64,000 nt of DNA from Pseudomonadota bacterium (GTDB lineage Bacteria; Pseudomonadota; Alphaproteobacteria; UBA8366): contig JAYZAS010000018.1 of assembly GCA_036339585.1 (NCBI GenBank), positions 105,375 to 169,374 on the forward strand, in the 5' to 3' direction. Position 1 is the stretch's first letter; the number at the start of each line of letters is the position of its first letter. Positions 47,250-57,145 of the stretch are shown piece by piece. A program made the position numbers and the translations under genes. Under the pieces are notes generated by a model, which saw only the letters and a list, made by a program, of their open reading frames with translations, ran no database searches and was not told where the DNA came from.

Positions 47250-47915
47250 ATGGCGGTCAGAATTGGATTAATACATTCGGTGCTTCCTGCCATCACTGCC
47301 GTCGAATCTATGTTCGAAAAACATTGGCCGGAAGCTGAAAGAACGAGCATTTACGATCAATCGCTCTACATTGACCTAAATTCAGACAGAACAATGCCGC
47401 CTAAAGTGATGCTGCGAGTAAAAAACTTGGTCAAGCATTGTGTGGCTGCAGATGCCGATGCAATCTTGTGTACCGGATCCCTATTTGGCGAGGCTATTGA
47501 AATCGCCCGTAAGGAAGTAGATATTCCAGTGCTCACATCTTTCGAAGCCCTCGTCGAAACAGCCTTTATGGCTGGTAACCGTTTCGCACTCATCGCTACC
47601 GATCCTGGAACAAACAGGTTATTGGGCCGCGACCTGCAAAGGTATGCAAAAAAGAACAACAAACCCAATCCCCAAACAGAAGCTGTATTTGTTGAGTCAG
47701 CCATGACATTAATCTCAACTGGGGACCAAAAAGGACATGATGCATTGGTGGTAAATGCGGCAGCGAAAACAAAAGATTGTGACGCGATATTGCTTGGTCA
47801 ATTTTCAATGGGTCCGACCAAACCTCTTATTGAGGATCAGGCCCGAACACCCGTTTTGGATGCACCAGAAAGTGCCGTACTGAAACTAAAGAAGATCTTC
47901 GAAAACAAAAACTAA
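47250..47915 (+). CDS. Asp/Glu/hydantoin racemase superfamily protein, single-Cys variant
   Basis: A 221-residue protein of the aspartate/glutamate/hydantoin racemase fold. The first catalytic cysteine is present (Cys74 in AILCTGS), but where the second would lie the sequence reads LLGQFSMGP, so a Gln (184) replaces it. Two cysteines act as the acid-base pair in racemases; one-cysteine members include arylmalonate decarboxylase. This protein may thus be a decarboxylase, isomerase or another lyase rather than a racemase. A strong ribosome site (AGGAGG, 47237-47242) fixes the start. Neighbours give no substrate. Confidence 0.75.
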   Translation: MAVRIGLIHSVLPAITAVESMFEKHWPEAERTSIYDQSLYIDLNSDRTMPPKVMLRVKNLVKHCVAADADAILCTGSLFGEAIEIARKEVDIPVLTSFEALVETAFMAGNRFALIATDPGTNRLLGRDLQRYAKKNNKPNPQTEAVFVESAMTLISTGDQKGHDALVVNAAAKTKDCDAILLGQFSMGPTKPLIEDQARTPVLDAPESAVLKLKKIFENKN

Positions 47916-47953
47916 TCAAATATCGAAGGCCAATTATACAACGTTTAAAAATC

Positions 47954-48280
47954 CTAACGTACTGTACGACCCGTCTTAGGATCGCAAGTTGGCAACTGGC
48001 GCTTCTTCCGTGCAACACGAAAACACCTGCTCCATTGTTTCTTACGCTGACCAGCAGTATTTGCTATCTTCCGCGCTAGATCTGGGTTTTTTGCTCTGAC
48101 TTCCATGCGAATGGGCCTTCCAGACCTACATTCACCGAGTTTGTGCTCCAGAAAGCACTGAATATTCCAAGTCACTATTTTTGTGCGTTGAGCCAAAACT
48201 TCATTAGCGGATGACACAACGACAAAAAAAACTAGTCCACAAAATATCAAGCGACGATAAATTCCATTTTGCATATCCAT
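47954..48280 (-). CDS. Small secreted protein with four cysteines, unknown
   Basis: A 108-residue protein with a clear signal peptide (residues 1-30, cleavage expected after VLA) and a basic mature part with cysteines at 42, 51, 86 and 99, which could form two disulfides. I recognise no family. It lies 31 bp downstream of the OGT-like glycosyltransferase gene on the same strand, so it may be part of that transcript. Confidence 0.55.
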   Translation of the reverse strand: MDMQNGIYRRLIFCGLVFFVVVSSANEVLAQRTKIVTWNIQCFLEHKLGECRSGRPIRMEVRAKNPDLARKIANTAGQRKKQWSRCFRVARKKRQLPTCDPKTGRTVR

Positions 48281-48311
48281 AACACTGCAATTTGCGGGCC
48301 GAATTTTCTAG

Positions 48312-50093
48312 CTACAGAATTACTGGTGAAGGCATCTCACCCAACATCCTCTTTTGATGGATTTCTGCGAGACCGCGCTCAAAATCGTGAACAAATCCAA
48401 CTGTATCAAATAGGGGTGCAACATTTCTCAGATCGGCAATTCTTGCCTTAATTGTATCGATTTTGCCTGTTTTTTCAGCCAATTCGATTGCTGCAACTTC
48501 AAAGGCGTCAAGACCATCAACCACCAATTCGTCAAGCCCAATAGCATGCAAGATACTCTCGGAGACACGTGAAGCAAAATGCATTCCCTTCAATGTAAGA
48601 ACAGGAACTCCTGCCCATAGTGCATCACTAGTTGTCGTGTGACCGTTATATATGCGCGTGTCTAGCGCAAGATCAGCTGCACTTAACCGCATTAGATGAG
48701 TTTCCTGATTTACAAAAGGCGCAAAAATGAGTCTATGAGGGGCAATACCATGCTCATGGGCAACTCTTTTGAGATTGCTCTCTGCCAGAGAATTATTTGC
48801 ACATAACCAAAGCACAGAGTCTTTTACAGCGCCCAGCACACGCATCCAAGTAGAGAACATAAGTGGATCAATTTTATATGTATTCGCAAAGGAACAGAAT
48901 ACAAAGACCTCCTCAGGCAGACCCGCCTCTCGTTTTGTCATTACTAGGGGCTTATCTGTGTGGCTGTTGATCTGATAGCAATGTGGCAACAGAATCGGAC
49001 TTTCAGAGTAAAACTTCCAATCAGCCTTAGGTAACACGATTGGGTCAGCAACAACGTAGTCAAAAAAATCAGCACCACTAGAACCTGGAAAACCCAGATA
49101 AGTAACTTGTAAAGGAGCAGGCCTCCGGGCAGCAATATCCAGTCTATTTTTTCTAGTATGCCCCTTCAAATCAATTAAAATATCGATACCGTTTTTTGAA
49201 ATATGCTGGGCCGCTTTGTCTGCACTCCATTCGGTAATATCAAAAAAGAAATCGCAATTTGATTCAATTTCTCGACGAAGACTGCTATCCGACGGGGAGT
49301 CACACGAATAGGCAAACACCTCAAAACGTTGCTTGTCATGTAACTTAAAAAGATGATGAATTAGATACGCCGTCGCATGTTCATGAAAATCACTTGAGAT
49401 GTATGCAAGCCGTATAGGGTCTTTAGTCGATCGCTTATGACTTCGTTCAATTCCATCTATCTTTAACGAGTTGCTCCATGCACGTGCAACAGCGTAATTC
49501 TTCTCACTATCCATCACACGCGTTACATGAACAAAAGGACTTTCGACTGGAACCATACCGTCAGTCAAAGCAACCTGTGTCAATGCTTCGACTTCTTTTT
49601 CCAATGCATCAATCTCCCGCCAATCGCAAGTCAATTGGGCGCAAAGAAAAAGCCCTACGGTAGCTGGATTATTTTTTGAATCAAGGGATCGAGAGTGAGC
49701 AAAAAATTCCATTGCTAAACCAATGGCTCCCTCATCACGTAATGCCTCGCCAAGTTGCGCTAATGGAAGAGCATCCTGCCGGTCAAGGTCTCCTTGGGCG
49801 GCAATGTCTCTATAACGTACCATTGCCCCATAATAATCAGCTTGCGATAAAAGAATTAAAGCCAATGACCTTTTTAGCCCCACTTCCGTAGATCCAAGAA
49901 TTTCAGCTTGTGTTAAATATTGCAGCGCCCGCTCCAATAAGCCCGACCGGAATGCGATAAGCCCGCGAAGGTAATAACCATCTGGCTGATCTGGCAGAGC
50001 AACACAAATTTCTTCACATACAGCATCAGCTCCAACAAAGTCTTTTTGATCTGCCAATAAAATTGCACAGTTCATCCGTTCAGCCAGATTCAC
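48312..50093 (-). CDS. TPR / O-GlcNAc-transferase-like (SPINDLY-type, GT41) protein
   Basis: A 593-residue protein. Residues about 1-200 are TPR-like helical repeats, and the rest matches the catalytic region of O-linked GlcNAc transferases: LAYISSDFHEHATAYLI, then DILIDLKGHTRKNRL, APLQVTYLGFPGSSG, and NGHTTTSDALWAGVPVLTL near the nucleotide-sugar site. Bacterial relatives glycosylate proteins such as flagellin or adhesins. No flagellar gene is nearby; the large RTX protein 6 kb away is a conceivable acceptor, but this is speculation. Confidence 0.88.
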   Translation of the reverse strand: MNLAERMNCAILLADQKDFVGADAVCEEICVALPDQPDGYYLRGLIAFRSGLLERALQYLTQAEILGSTEVGLKRSLALILLSQADYYGAMVRYRDIAAQGDLDRQDALPLAQLGEALRDEGAIGLAMEFFAHSRSLDSKNNPATVGLFLCAQLTCDWREIDALEKEVEALTQVALTDGMVPVESPFVHVTRVMDSEKNYAVARAWSNSLKIDGIERSHKRSTKDPIRLAYISSDFHEHATAYLIHHLFKLHDKQRFEVFAYSCDSPSDSSLRREIESNCDFFFDITEWSADKAAQHISKNGIDILIDLKGHTRKNRLDIAARRPAPLQVTYLGFPGSSGADFFDYVVADPIVLPKADWKFYSESPILLPHCYQINSHTDKPLVMTKREAGLPEEVFVFCSFANTYKIDPLMFSTWMRVLGAVKDSVLWLCANNSLAESNLKRVAHEHGIAPHRLIFAPFVNQETHLMRLSAADLALDTRIYNGHTTTSDALWAGVPVLTLKGMHFASRVSESILHAIGLDELVVDGLDAFEVAAIELAEKTGKIDTIKARIADLRNVAPLFDTVGFVHDFERGLAEIHQKRMLGEMPSPVIL

Positions 50094-50170
50094 TTTGAGT
50101 CCTTAACCTGATAATGGTGCTGTCATATCGGAAAAACTACTAAAAATTCCAAAGTTATCAACGAGATCTA

Positions 50171-51046
50171 TCAACAAGGTTTTGTTCCTATCACTACCGA
50201 ACGATGTAAGATACGACGATAGGAGTCCATATCGTAATTTCCAACCACACGGTGAAGCAAACACCGATTATCCCAAATTACAAGATCGCCCGGTTTCCAA
50301 CTATGGGCATAGACATTTTCGCGCTCTGTGGAATGCCGATAGAGCTTTTTTAGAAGCTCTATCCCCTTCTTACGCTCCAAACCCTCGATGCAGTCAGCAT
50401 GTATCCCGATATAGAGCGTCTTCCGTTTTGTATCCGGGTGAGTGCGCACCAACGGATGACTAACCGGCGGACGAAGCTTCTTTTCCTCTTCTGTGGCAGG
50501 ACGATTCCCGGTATTTCGTCGATTGGCCTCCCAACTATGAACCGCGCGCAAATCAGCAATTTGTTTTTTGACTGAATCATCCAGGCTTTCATATGCATTG
50601 TACATATTCGCAAATTCAGTATCTCCCCCTCCTCCGGGAGGTAACTCGCGGGCATGCAAAAATGTCGCAAGCGATGGGATCTCGTGGTATGATTTATCAG
50701 TATGCCAAAAAAAACTTCCGAACGTGGTCGGTCGACTGCTAGGATTTCCGTGTTTATCCAGATTATTAACAACGTGTACTTGGGGGCCAGATTTACCCTC
50801 AGCATCGTGGAAAACATGGCTCTCTGGTTTTCCAAACTTCGCGGTGAGAGCCATCTGTTGATCAGATGTCAAATCTTGATCACGAATCACCAAGACGTGG
50901 TGCTTAATTAACGCGTGAAAGAGTATATCACGTTCGTTTGTTCCCAATTCCAAAGATAAATCGATACCTACAACTTCGGCACCCGCCGGTTCAGATAGTC
51001 GACTAATACTTATAGAGCCTGCCCTCTTGTGCACCTGTTTGTCCAT
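50171..51046 (-). CDS. TauD/TfdA family Fe(II)/2-oxoglutarate dioxygenase
   Basis: A 291-residue dioxygenase and the second family member in the window. The facial triad shows as HTD in FFWHTDKSYHEIPSLA and the distal His in VIWDNRCLLHRV, with the following Arg of RRILHRSVV for 2-oxoglutarate. GGGAGGAA lies a few bases before ATG 51046. It diverges from the MmgE/PrpD gene at the left edge of the accessory catabolic region. Substrate not evident. Confidence 0.9.
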   Translation of the reverse strand: MDKQVHKRAGSISISRLSEPAGAEVVGIDLSLELGTNERDILFHALIKHHVLVIRDQDLTSDQQMALTAKFGKPESHVFHDAEGKSGPQVHVVNNLDKHGNPSSRPTTFGSFFWHTDKSYHEIPSLATFLHARELPPGGGGDTEFANMYNAYESLDDSVKKQIADLRAVHSWEANRRNTGNRPATEEEKKLRPPVSHPLVRTHPDTKRKTLYIGIHADCIEGLERKKGIELLKKLYRHSTERENVYAHSWKPGDLVIWDNRCLLHRVVGNYDMDSYRRILHRSVVIGTKPC

Positions 51047-51177
51047 TTATTCCTCCCTCAAAATATTTCATGACATGATGGGCGGCTGAAGATCGAGGGT
51101 CAAGACCGAACACTATCCATTGATAAACACCACAAGTATAATCCTAATGCTCACGGTTATATTAATAGCCCCAACAA

Positions 51178-52554
51178 ATGAGAAAAATGATGATTACACA
51201 AACAGAAACACTTGCCCAGTTTGCAACCGAACTTAATTTTGATGCAATCCCGCCGGAAATTGTAGAACGCACGATTGATTGCATCATAGACACAATTGCC
51301 GCATGTACATTTGGGTCTGAATTGCCGTGGAGCAAAATAGTAATAAATCACGCCCTCGCTGCGAGCAAACCAGGCAAAGCGAGTATTTTTGGACCAGAGG
51401 GTCATAAAATAACACCTGCCATGGCATCACTTGCCAACGGTACTTTGTCTCACTCTTTCGAACTAGACAACTTGCGCATGCCGTCTGTTGGGATACATCC
51501 AGGAGCAAGCCTAGTACCATGCGCGTTTAGCTTTGGACAAGAACAAGGTGTCAGCGGCAAAGATCTAATAACTGCATTTACCGCAGGCATTGAAGTTTTG
51601 AGCCGTATTGGCCAATCGTCCAACCACTCCTGTGAGGACATTGGGTTCCACAATCCTGGAATAAATGGTTGCTTTGGCGCAGCAATGGCAGCCGGATGGC
51701 TCCTCGGACTTGATCAGAAACAAATGACCAACGCACTTGGTATTGCTGGATCGCTTTGCTCCGGCTTGTTGGAATTTGCAGCATCTGGCACTGGTGGAAT
51801 GGTTAAGCGGCTTCACCTTGGACGCACGTCAGAAAGCGGTGCTCTAGCAGCAACCCTTGCGAAAGACGGGTTCACCGGACCTTCAACAATTCTTGAAGGA
51901 AAATTTGGTTGGACCAATGTTTTTTGCCGCGATGCAGATCAGTCAAAGCTTACAGCTGATCTCGGCAAGCAATGGGATGCATCACATATTGTCTTCAAGA
52001 GATTCGCATGCCACATCACAAGTCACACGCCTATTCAGGGCATTCTTGATGTTCAGGCTGAGCATGGATTGAAGCCCAGCGACGTTGCAGAAATTCTCAT
52101 TCAAGGCAATAAAAAATGCGTCACTCACCATGACATTACCGAGCCGTCGGATGTTATGCTTGGGCAGTATTCAAATAATTTTTGTATTGCATTAGCATTA
52201 TTCAAAGATCCGATGGACCCAAGAAACTTTAGCCAGGAGAACATCGATAACCCCGAAATCAGGGAGATTTGCCGCAAGGTCAAAATTGAAGAGCTGCCAG
52301 ACACCGAAAAGTTCGGTTATAATTATGGTAGCCGGATCACCATATCTCTTACTGACGGACGGAAGTTAAGACATAATGCTCCGAGCTTTACGGGCCTTCC
52401 AACCGATCCACTTGATCGCGAGGGCTTATGGCAAAAGTTCTCTAAACTTTGCTACCGGTTGGGGGATAATGAAGCGGAACGCCTTTTTGACCAACTCTGC
52501 AATATCGAAAATATAGAAGATATCAGCACTATAAATCTAACCGGTGCGATGTAA
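51178..52554 (+). CDS. MmgE/PrpD family protein
   Basis: A 458-residue member of the MmgE/PrpD family, which includes 2-methylcitrate dehydratase, cis-aconitate decarboxylase and iminodisuccinate epimerase. Typical parts are IDCIIDTIAACTFGSELPW near the start, LANGTLSHSFELDN, and KRFACHITSHTPIQGILD in the C-terminal half. Without prpBC neighbours the methylcitrate cycle is unlikely; marine alphaproteobacteria carry many uncharacterised members. Its stop overlaps the next start (TAATG). Alternative ATGs at 51187 and 51190 are possible. Confidence 0.88.
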   Translation: MRKMMITQTETLAQFATELNFDAIPPEIVERTIDCIIDTIAACTFGSELPWSKIVINHALAASKPGKASIFGPEGHKITPAMASLANGTLSHSFELDNLRMPSVGIHPGASLVPCAFSFGQEQGVSGKDLITAFTAGIEVLSRIGQSSNHSCEDIGFHNPGINGCFGAAMAAGWLLGLDQKQMTNALGIAGSLCSGLLEFAASGTGGMVKRLHLGRTSESGALAATLAKDGFTGPSTILEGKFGWTNVFCRDADQSKLTADLGKQWDASHIVFKRFACHITSHTPIQGILDVQAEHGLKPSDVAEILIQGNKKCVTHHDITEPSDVMLGQYSNNFCIALALFKDPMDPRNFSQENIDNPEIREICRKVKIEELPDTEKFGYNYGSRITISLTDGRKLRHNAPSFTGLPTDPLDREGLWQKFSKLCYRLGDNEAERLFDQLCNIENIEDISTINLTGAM

Positions 52555-52820
52555 TGACAAATATTGAACCCGGAAAGCCTACTAACTTAGTTCAATTCTT
52601 TTCAACGACAGCGTTGGCAGCTCTTATCACCGCGCTGGTTTATTCGATGCGCGAGTACAACATTAACGCTAAAAATATTTCCTTAGCAACGACAATAGGT
52701 ACCGTTGGCAGCTTACTTTTTCTTACCAAGCGCTATGGAACGAAATCAATTGCAGTCCTCACATTCATGATGTGGGTGGTTGTAGCAATAATCTTTTTGA
52801 TTTTAGCTCCATTGTTATAA
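52554..52820 (+). CDS. Small three-helix membrane protein, unknown
   Basis: An 88-residue protein with about three hydrophobic segments. The start overlaps the stop of the MmgE/PrpD gene, so translation is coupled. I recognise no family. The size and helices could suit a small carrier subunit or a membrane accessory of the preceding enzyme, but nothing in the sequence decides this. Confidence 0.6.
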   Translation: MTNIEPGKPTNLVQFFSTTALAALITALVYSMREYNINAKNISLATTIGTVGSLLFLTKRYGTKSIAVLTFMMWVVVAIIFLILAPLL

Positions 52821-52904
52821 ACAGAAAAGTGGCTGGATCAGGCAACGATCCGTTGCGTTGTGTCTCGTTACCGGTGAGGATATGCATTTTTTGTTGCCAT
52901 TTGG

Positions 52905-53954
52905 TTATTGAGACACAACTGCATCGCTGTTCACCAAAACAGCTGCTCTGCCAGTTACAAGGCCTGCTTCAATGCGCGAATGCAAAGCCTCTGCTTCTTC
53001 TAGTGGAACGACTTCAGTGACTATCGGCCAAATTTTACCGGAGGCAACGAGCTTCAATGCCTCCTTCACTTCATCACGTGTACAATACTTACTGCCAATC
53101 ACTTCACGTTCATATTTCAATGCATTGGTGTCCAAAGAAAATGTTTGTGGCACTCCACCAAGAACCACGAGTCTACCCCCTCGATTTAGGCCAGCAAAAC
53201 CCTCTTCTAAGGTCGCTGCCGACGCAATAAAATCAACCACAACATCGACGCCCCAGCCGTTGTTTACTTGACGCAGTGCTTCACTAATATTTTCTTTTGA
53301 TGCATCTATAGTCAGATCAGCGCCCGTGTTAATGCACGCATCAAATTTTTCTGCCCGCGTATCAACTGCGACTACATTAGCTTGTGCCCATTTGGCTACT
53401 TGCACCATTTGCAGACCAAGTCCACCTCCAGCACCAATCACGGCAACCCATTCCTCAGGATTTATTCTACCCTTTTTTAAGACCTTGATTGGCGTTGCGA
53501 TCGCGTCTGTGATTACACCAGCTTCGGCTGGGCAACGCTTGTAATCTAAACCATTAGGAATCTTTATGAAATTGTATTCGGGAAGCTTGATAAATTCTGC
53601 GTAGCCTCCGTCACAAGCGCGCCCAACATTGCCTTTATTTTGTAAGCATAAAGTTTCACGCCCAGCTCGACACCAATAGCACTCCCCACAATTAAGATAG
53701 TAATATGCTGTTACAGGATCACCAATGCTGAGACCGTTGACATTTTTTCCGAGCTCAACAATCTCTGCGGTAATTTCATGCCCAATAACCCTAGGGTACG
53801 CTACTTTTGAGCGGCCTGCCCTGATATGCTGAATTGTTAAACCTGACCCACAAGAAATAACCTGTGCAACAGCTTCACCGTTGTCCGGTTTGGGATCGGG
53901 TATTTCCATCATTTGGAAAGGAGCACCATCGGCCGTCAATACCATTGCCCTCAT
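52905..53954 (-). CDS. Zinc-dependent alcohol dehydrogenase family (MDR) protein
   Basis: A 349-residue medium-chain dehydrogenase. The GroES-like domain has a catalytic-zinc Cys (ISCGSG), GHE, and the four-Cys structural zinc motif CGECYWCRAGRETLC. The Rossmann domain carries VAVIGAGGGLGLQMVQVAKW. It should oxidise an alcohol, or reduce the ketone, with NAD(P). AGGAGG lies six bases before ATG 53954. The MFS gene is 48 bp upstream on the same strand, suggesting uptake and oxidation of one compound. Confidence 0.88.
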   Translation of the reverse strand: MRAMVLTADGAPFQMMEIPDPKPDNGEAVAQVISCGSGLTIQHIRAGRSKVAYPRVIGHEITAEIVELGKNVNGLSIGDPVTAYYYLNCGECYWCRAGRETLCLQNKGNVGRACDGGYAEFIKLPEYNFIKIPNGLDYKRCPAEAGVITDAIATPIKVLKKGRINPEEWVAVIGAGGGLGLQMVQVAKWAQANVVAVDTRAEKFDACINTGADLTIDASKENISEALRQVNNGWGVDVVVDFIASAATLEEGFAGLNRGGRLVVLGGVPQTFSLDTNALKYEREVIGSKYCTRDEVKEALKLVASGKIWPIVTEVVPLEEAEALHSRIEAGLVTGRAAVLVNSDAVVSQ

Positions 53955-54002
53955 ACTTTCCCTCCTTGTATTATTCTCTGATTAGACAGCTGTTTTGTTG
54001 GT

Positions 54003-55247
54003 TCACCTCTTTCTTCTATGCCGCCATGGTGCATCGCCAACTAAATCATGCGGTTTCAAGCACCAAATCGCAATCGGCCCCACACACAAAACTAAGAGCA
54101 CACTGGCGAATGCAGCCATCCAACCAGTGACTGTCTGCCCTCCCGCAAAATCCAGCACGACACCAAAAGTCACCGAGCCCACAAAACCTCCACCGTAACC
54201 TAGCATAGAATGCAATGCCAATTGTGCGCCACGCCTAGCAGGATCTGCATTTCCGGACGCCCCGGCTGTAAGCGCCGACGAGTCTGCATAAATGAGGATA
54301 CCATGAACAAGACACAAGCCCGCCACAAAGGAGTAGAGAGAAGTATTCGCAGAAAATGCGACTAAAACGAGCGTAGCCATGGAGGCAAATGAGACGCCTA
54401 AAACCCATTTTTGACGCCCTATTTTCATGGCTGCTTCATTGCCGGAGATGCTGGCCCACGTACCTAACACACCTACTAGGAATGGAACCAAAACGGGCGA
54501 AACAAAAAGTGAGGAAGATCTAGAATCAGCAGCAACATAAGCCAAAAAAACAACTATCCAGCTTCGCTGAACAAACATTTCCCAAGTGTGTGCAAAATAG
54601 CATAATGAATACCCCACCGATGAAAAATTCTTCAATATTGGGATAAAATTAAAAACAGCGGTAGACAAGTTTTTAGGGGAGCATGGTTTTCTGGGAATGT
54701 ATAGAACAGCCAATATGAGAGCGATAAATGTAAATGTAGCTGCCGAAATGAAGGCCGTCTGCCATGAACCAAATCTCTCTAGGGTGTCTGCTATAATAAA
54801 GGATAAAGAACCAGCAATTCCAACGCTGGCAGCATGAAAAGATACCGAACGGGTCTGTAATTTACCAGTCAGGTGATCGGCTAAAATTTTGAGACCTGGC
54901 ATGTATGTGCCAGCCCAACCCAAACCAGCCAATGTACGAAAAATCAGGCCATCAGTGCAATCTTGGGCCACAAATACGAAGCCTAAGTGTGCCAGCAAAG
55001 TCATAAAAACAGAGCTCACATAAATTTTCTTAGGATCAATCCGATCTGTTAATGGCAGAAGGATGGGAACCGAGATCATATAAGCACCATAGAAGATTCC
55101 TGTTAGCCACCCTGCTTCACTGTTGCTGAGCGACCATTCGCTAATGAAAGTTGGTAGCAAGGCTGGCAGCGTATAAGCACCCATCTGCGAAAATAGCTGG
55201 GCTACACAGATTACTAACATCAATTTTTTTGGAGAAACTTCCGTCAT
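54003..55247 (-). CDS. MFS transporter
   Basis: A 414-residue protein with about 12 hydrophobic segments and the MFS pattern: an acidic/basic loop after TM2 (LPLTDRIDPKKIYVSS) and an Arg in the GLGWAGTYMPGL region of TM4. Likely imports or exports a small organic compound for the accessory catabolic region. It is the first gene of a two-gene run with the dehydrogenase. Substrate unknown. Confidence 0.85.
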   Translation of the reverse strand: MTEVSPKKLMLVICVAQLFSQMGAYTLPALLPTFISEWSLSNSEAGWLTGIFYGAYMISVPILLPLTDRIDPKKIYVSSVFMTLLAHLGFVFVAQDCTDGLIFRTLAGLGWAGTYMPGLKILADHLTGKLQTRSVSFHAASVGIAGSLSFIIADTLERFGSWQTAFISAATFTFIALILAVLYIPRKPCSPKNLSTAVFNFIPILKNFSSVGYSLCYFAHTWEMFVQRSWIVVFLAYVAADSRSSSLFVSPVLVPFLVGVLGTWASISGNEAAMKIGRQKWVLGVSFASMATLVLVAFSANTSLYSFVAGLCLVHGILIYADSSALTAGASGNADPARRGAQLALHSMLGYGGGFVGSVTFGVVLDFAGGQTVTGWMAAFASVLLVLCVGPIAIWCLKPHDLVGDAPWRHRRKR

Positions 55248-55492
55248 ACCGCTATGACGGTATTGTAAAAAGGGTCAAATTTCGAAACAGAATCATTTTC
55301 GTTCCCCTCAAACATTTTTGCCTAGCACATATCTCACATATCTATTGAACATAATTTAGATAAATTAGCATCGATCTTCCTTCTCGCCTCAAATATAGTT
55401 ACTATAGAGACAGATTAAGTTTTTTTGAGTAAAGTCTTAGTAGCAACTGTATGAGCCTTCGTTAAGGGCTCCTTAAAATGGGGAGATGGCAG

Positions 55493-56287
55493 ATGCAAAC
55501 AGTTCCTATTTCAAACACAGAACGCACTGAAGTTCCACGCCCCGGTGGCATGGGTTATAGACGAAATTACATTGGAAAGTCTGGCACCATAGCGATGGGT
55601 CCTCAGGGCTTTCTCGTGGAAAGAATGTACCCAAACCCAGTAATTGATCCGCATTTTCACGATGTAGATCAATTTCAAGTTGTGGTCGCAGGTGATGGCA
55701 GCATGGGAAAGCAAAAAGTCGCGCCCATTACTTTTCAGTATGCTGACGCATACACGCCCTATGGTCCAATAGTTGGCAATGAAAATGGAATTTCTTTTTT
55801 CACACTACGTCCGATTGCAAGCGGCGGTCATTGGGTAATGCCGGGAAATCGTGAAAACATGAAAGGCCGAGCAGGACGAAACATCGCCGGCCTTTTCAAT
55901 TATGAAAAGAAACTTCCTGACCGTGGGATGATTGAGCGCGACGACCTAATGGAACCTCAAAAGGACGGCGTAAATGCTATCGGATTTCGTTTAGGCCCGA
56001 ACACAGATTTAAAATGTCCGCCATCTGATGCTGGCGGCCAATTTATACTCACTTGCTGTGGTGAATTTGATTTAGATGGTAAGGTTATGGAATCTAATTC
56101 ACTGATACACCTCGAACCTGAGGAAGATCCCCCGGTCCTCAGGTCTGGAAATGACGGTGCTAGTGTGTTGATTATGCAATTTGGGCGACCGTCTAACCGC
56201 CCAGGCTCAGACCCGATAAAAATGGCTAAAAGAGACCCAAACGGTTACGTTGACAAACAGGTAAAAGCCGGTCAACTAGCGAATTAA
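55493..56287 (+). CDS. Cupin-fold protein of unknown function
   Basis: A protein of about 264 residues with a cupin-like metal motif near residue 47 (PHFHDVDQFQVVV) and a second beta-rich half, so it may be a bicupin. ATG 55493 is chosen because GGGGAG lies seven bases upstream; ATG 55478 is possible. Such proteins act as dioxygenases, isomerases or sensors. It diverges from the MFS gene. I cannot name a reaction. Confidence 0.65.
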   Translation: MQTVPISNTERTEVPRPGGMGYRRNYIGKSGTIAMGPQGFLVERMYPNPVIDPHFHDVDQFQVVVAGDGSMGKQKVAPITFQYADAYTPYGPIVGNENGISFFTLRPIASGGHWVMPGNRENMKGRAGRNIAGLFNYEKKLPDRGMIERDDLMEPQKDGVNAIGFRLGPNTDLKCPPSDAGGQFILTCCGEFDLDGKVMESNSLIHLEPEEDPPVLRSGNDGASVLIMQFGRPSNRPGSDPIKMAKRDPNGYVDKQVKAGQLAN

Positions 56288-56362
56288 TGACGATACTACA
56301 GTACTATCTCGGCGCTGGTTTTTCAGCGAACCGAGATGCTACTCATACGGGTCACATTTTTA

Positions 56363-57145
56363 TCATTCAGCGGCATGCTTCCCTTTCCGCGCCAAGAACT
56401 CGGGGAAAGCCTCCGTTGCAGAAGCATTTGGCATTATATCGCGAGCGTAGTTCTGTTCATTTTCCCATTGCTGCTCAAGATCTGCGTTCATATCTTGCAA
56501 AAGAAGGCGCTTACAACCCGCCACAGCTTCGTGGCTATTGCCAGCAATCATGGTAGCTATTTCCATGGTTTTACTCCAAAGATCAGCGGACGGAACAAGA
56601 TGATTCAACAATCCGCAGTCAAGTGCTTCCTGAGCCTCAACTATTTTTGCAGTGAATAGAAATTCTTTTGCCTTGGGCCAACCTACTTGGTTCGGCAAAG
56701 TCCATGTAGCGTTTATACGTTTGTAAGCTGCCGCAAGAAATCGAAATTTTGTCTTTTCACTGCCAATACGCATATCAAGGGATGAGGCTAAAACTGCTCC
56801 ACCACCATAAGCAATGCCATTGATCATACCAATTGTGGGCGTATCGGCAGCAGCCATTCGATAACCCCCGTAACGAGTTTGACGTTTCTTTTCGGCAACC
56901 TCGTTTGGGTCGCAGCCCTCATCAGCCACTTGCTCGTGGATATCGCCCCCAGCGGTAAATGCACGGTCACCGGCGCCAGTTATTACGATACAGCCAATCC
57001 CAGGATTACTATCAAAATTGAATACGGCCTCTTGCAGCTCCCTATTTAAATCTCGATTCATAGCATTGAGTTTTTCAGGCCGATTTAGGGTAACAATGCC
57101 AACGCCGTTCTCCACCTCAGTCAGAATAGTTTTGTAGTCGCTCAT
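56363..57145 (-). CDS. Enoyl-CoA hydratase/isomerase family protein
   Basis: About 260 residues of the crotonase fold. It has GIVTLNRPEKLNAMN at the start, the oxyanion-hole region AFTAGGDIHE, and a second one in GMINGIAYGGGAVLASSLDMRIGSE. The position that often bears a catalytic Glu in hydratases reads RINATWTLP, so this may be a hydrolase or decarboxylase-type member rather than a simple hydratase. Frame is open to 57160; ATG 57145 fits the family. Confidence 0.85.
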   Translation of the reverse strand: MSDYKTILTEVENGVGIVTLNRPEKLNAMNRDLNRELQEAVFNFDSNPGIGCIVITGAGDRAFTAGGDIHEQVADEGCDPNEVAEKKRQTRYGGYRMAAADTPTIGMINGIAYGGGAVLASSLDMRIGSEKTKFRFLAAAYKRINATWTLPNQVGWPKAKEFLFTAKIVEAQEALDCGLLNHLVPSADLWSKTMEIATMIAGNSHEAVAGCKRLLLQDMNADLEQQWENEQNYARDIMPNASATEAFPEFLARKGKHAAE

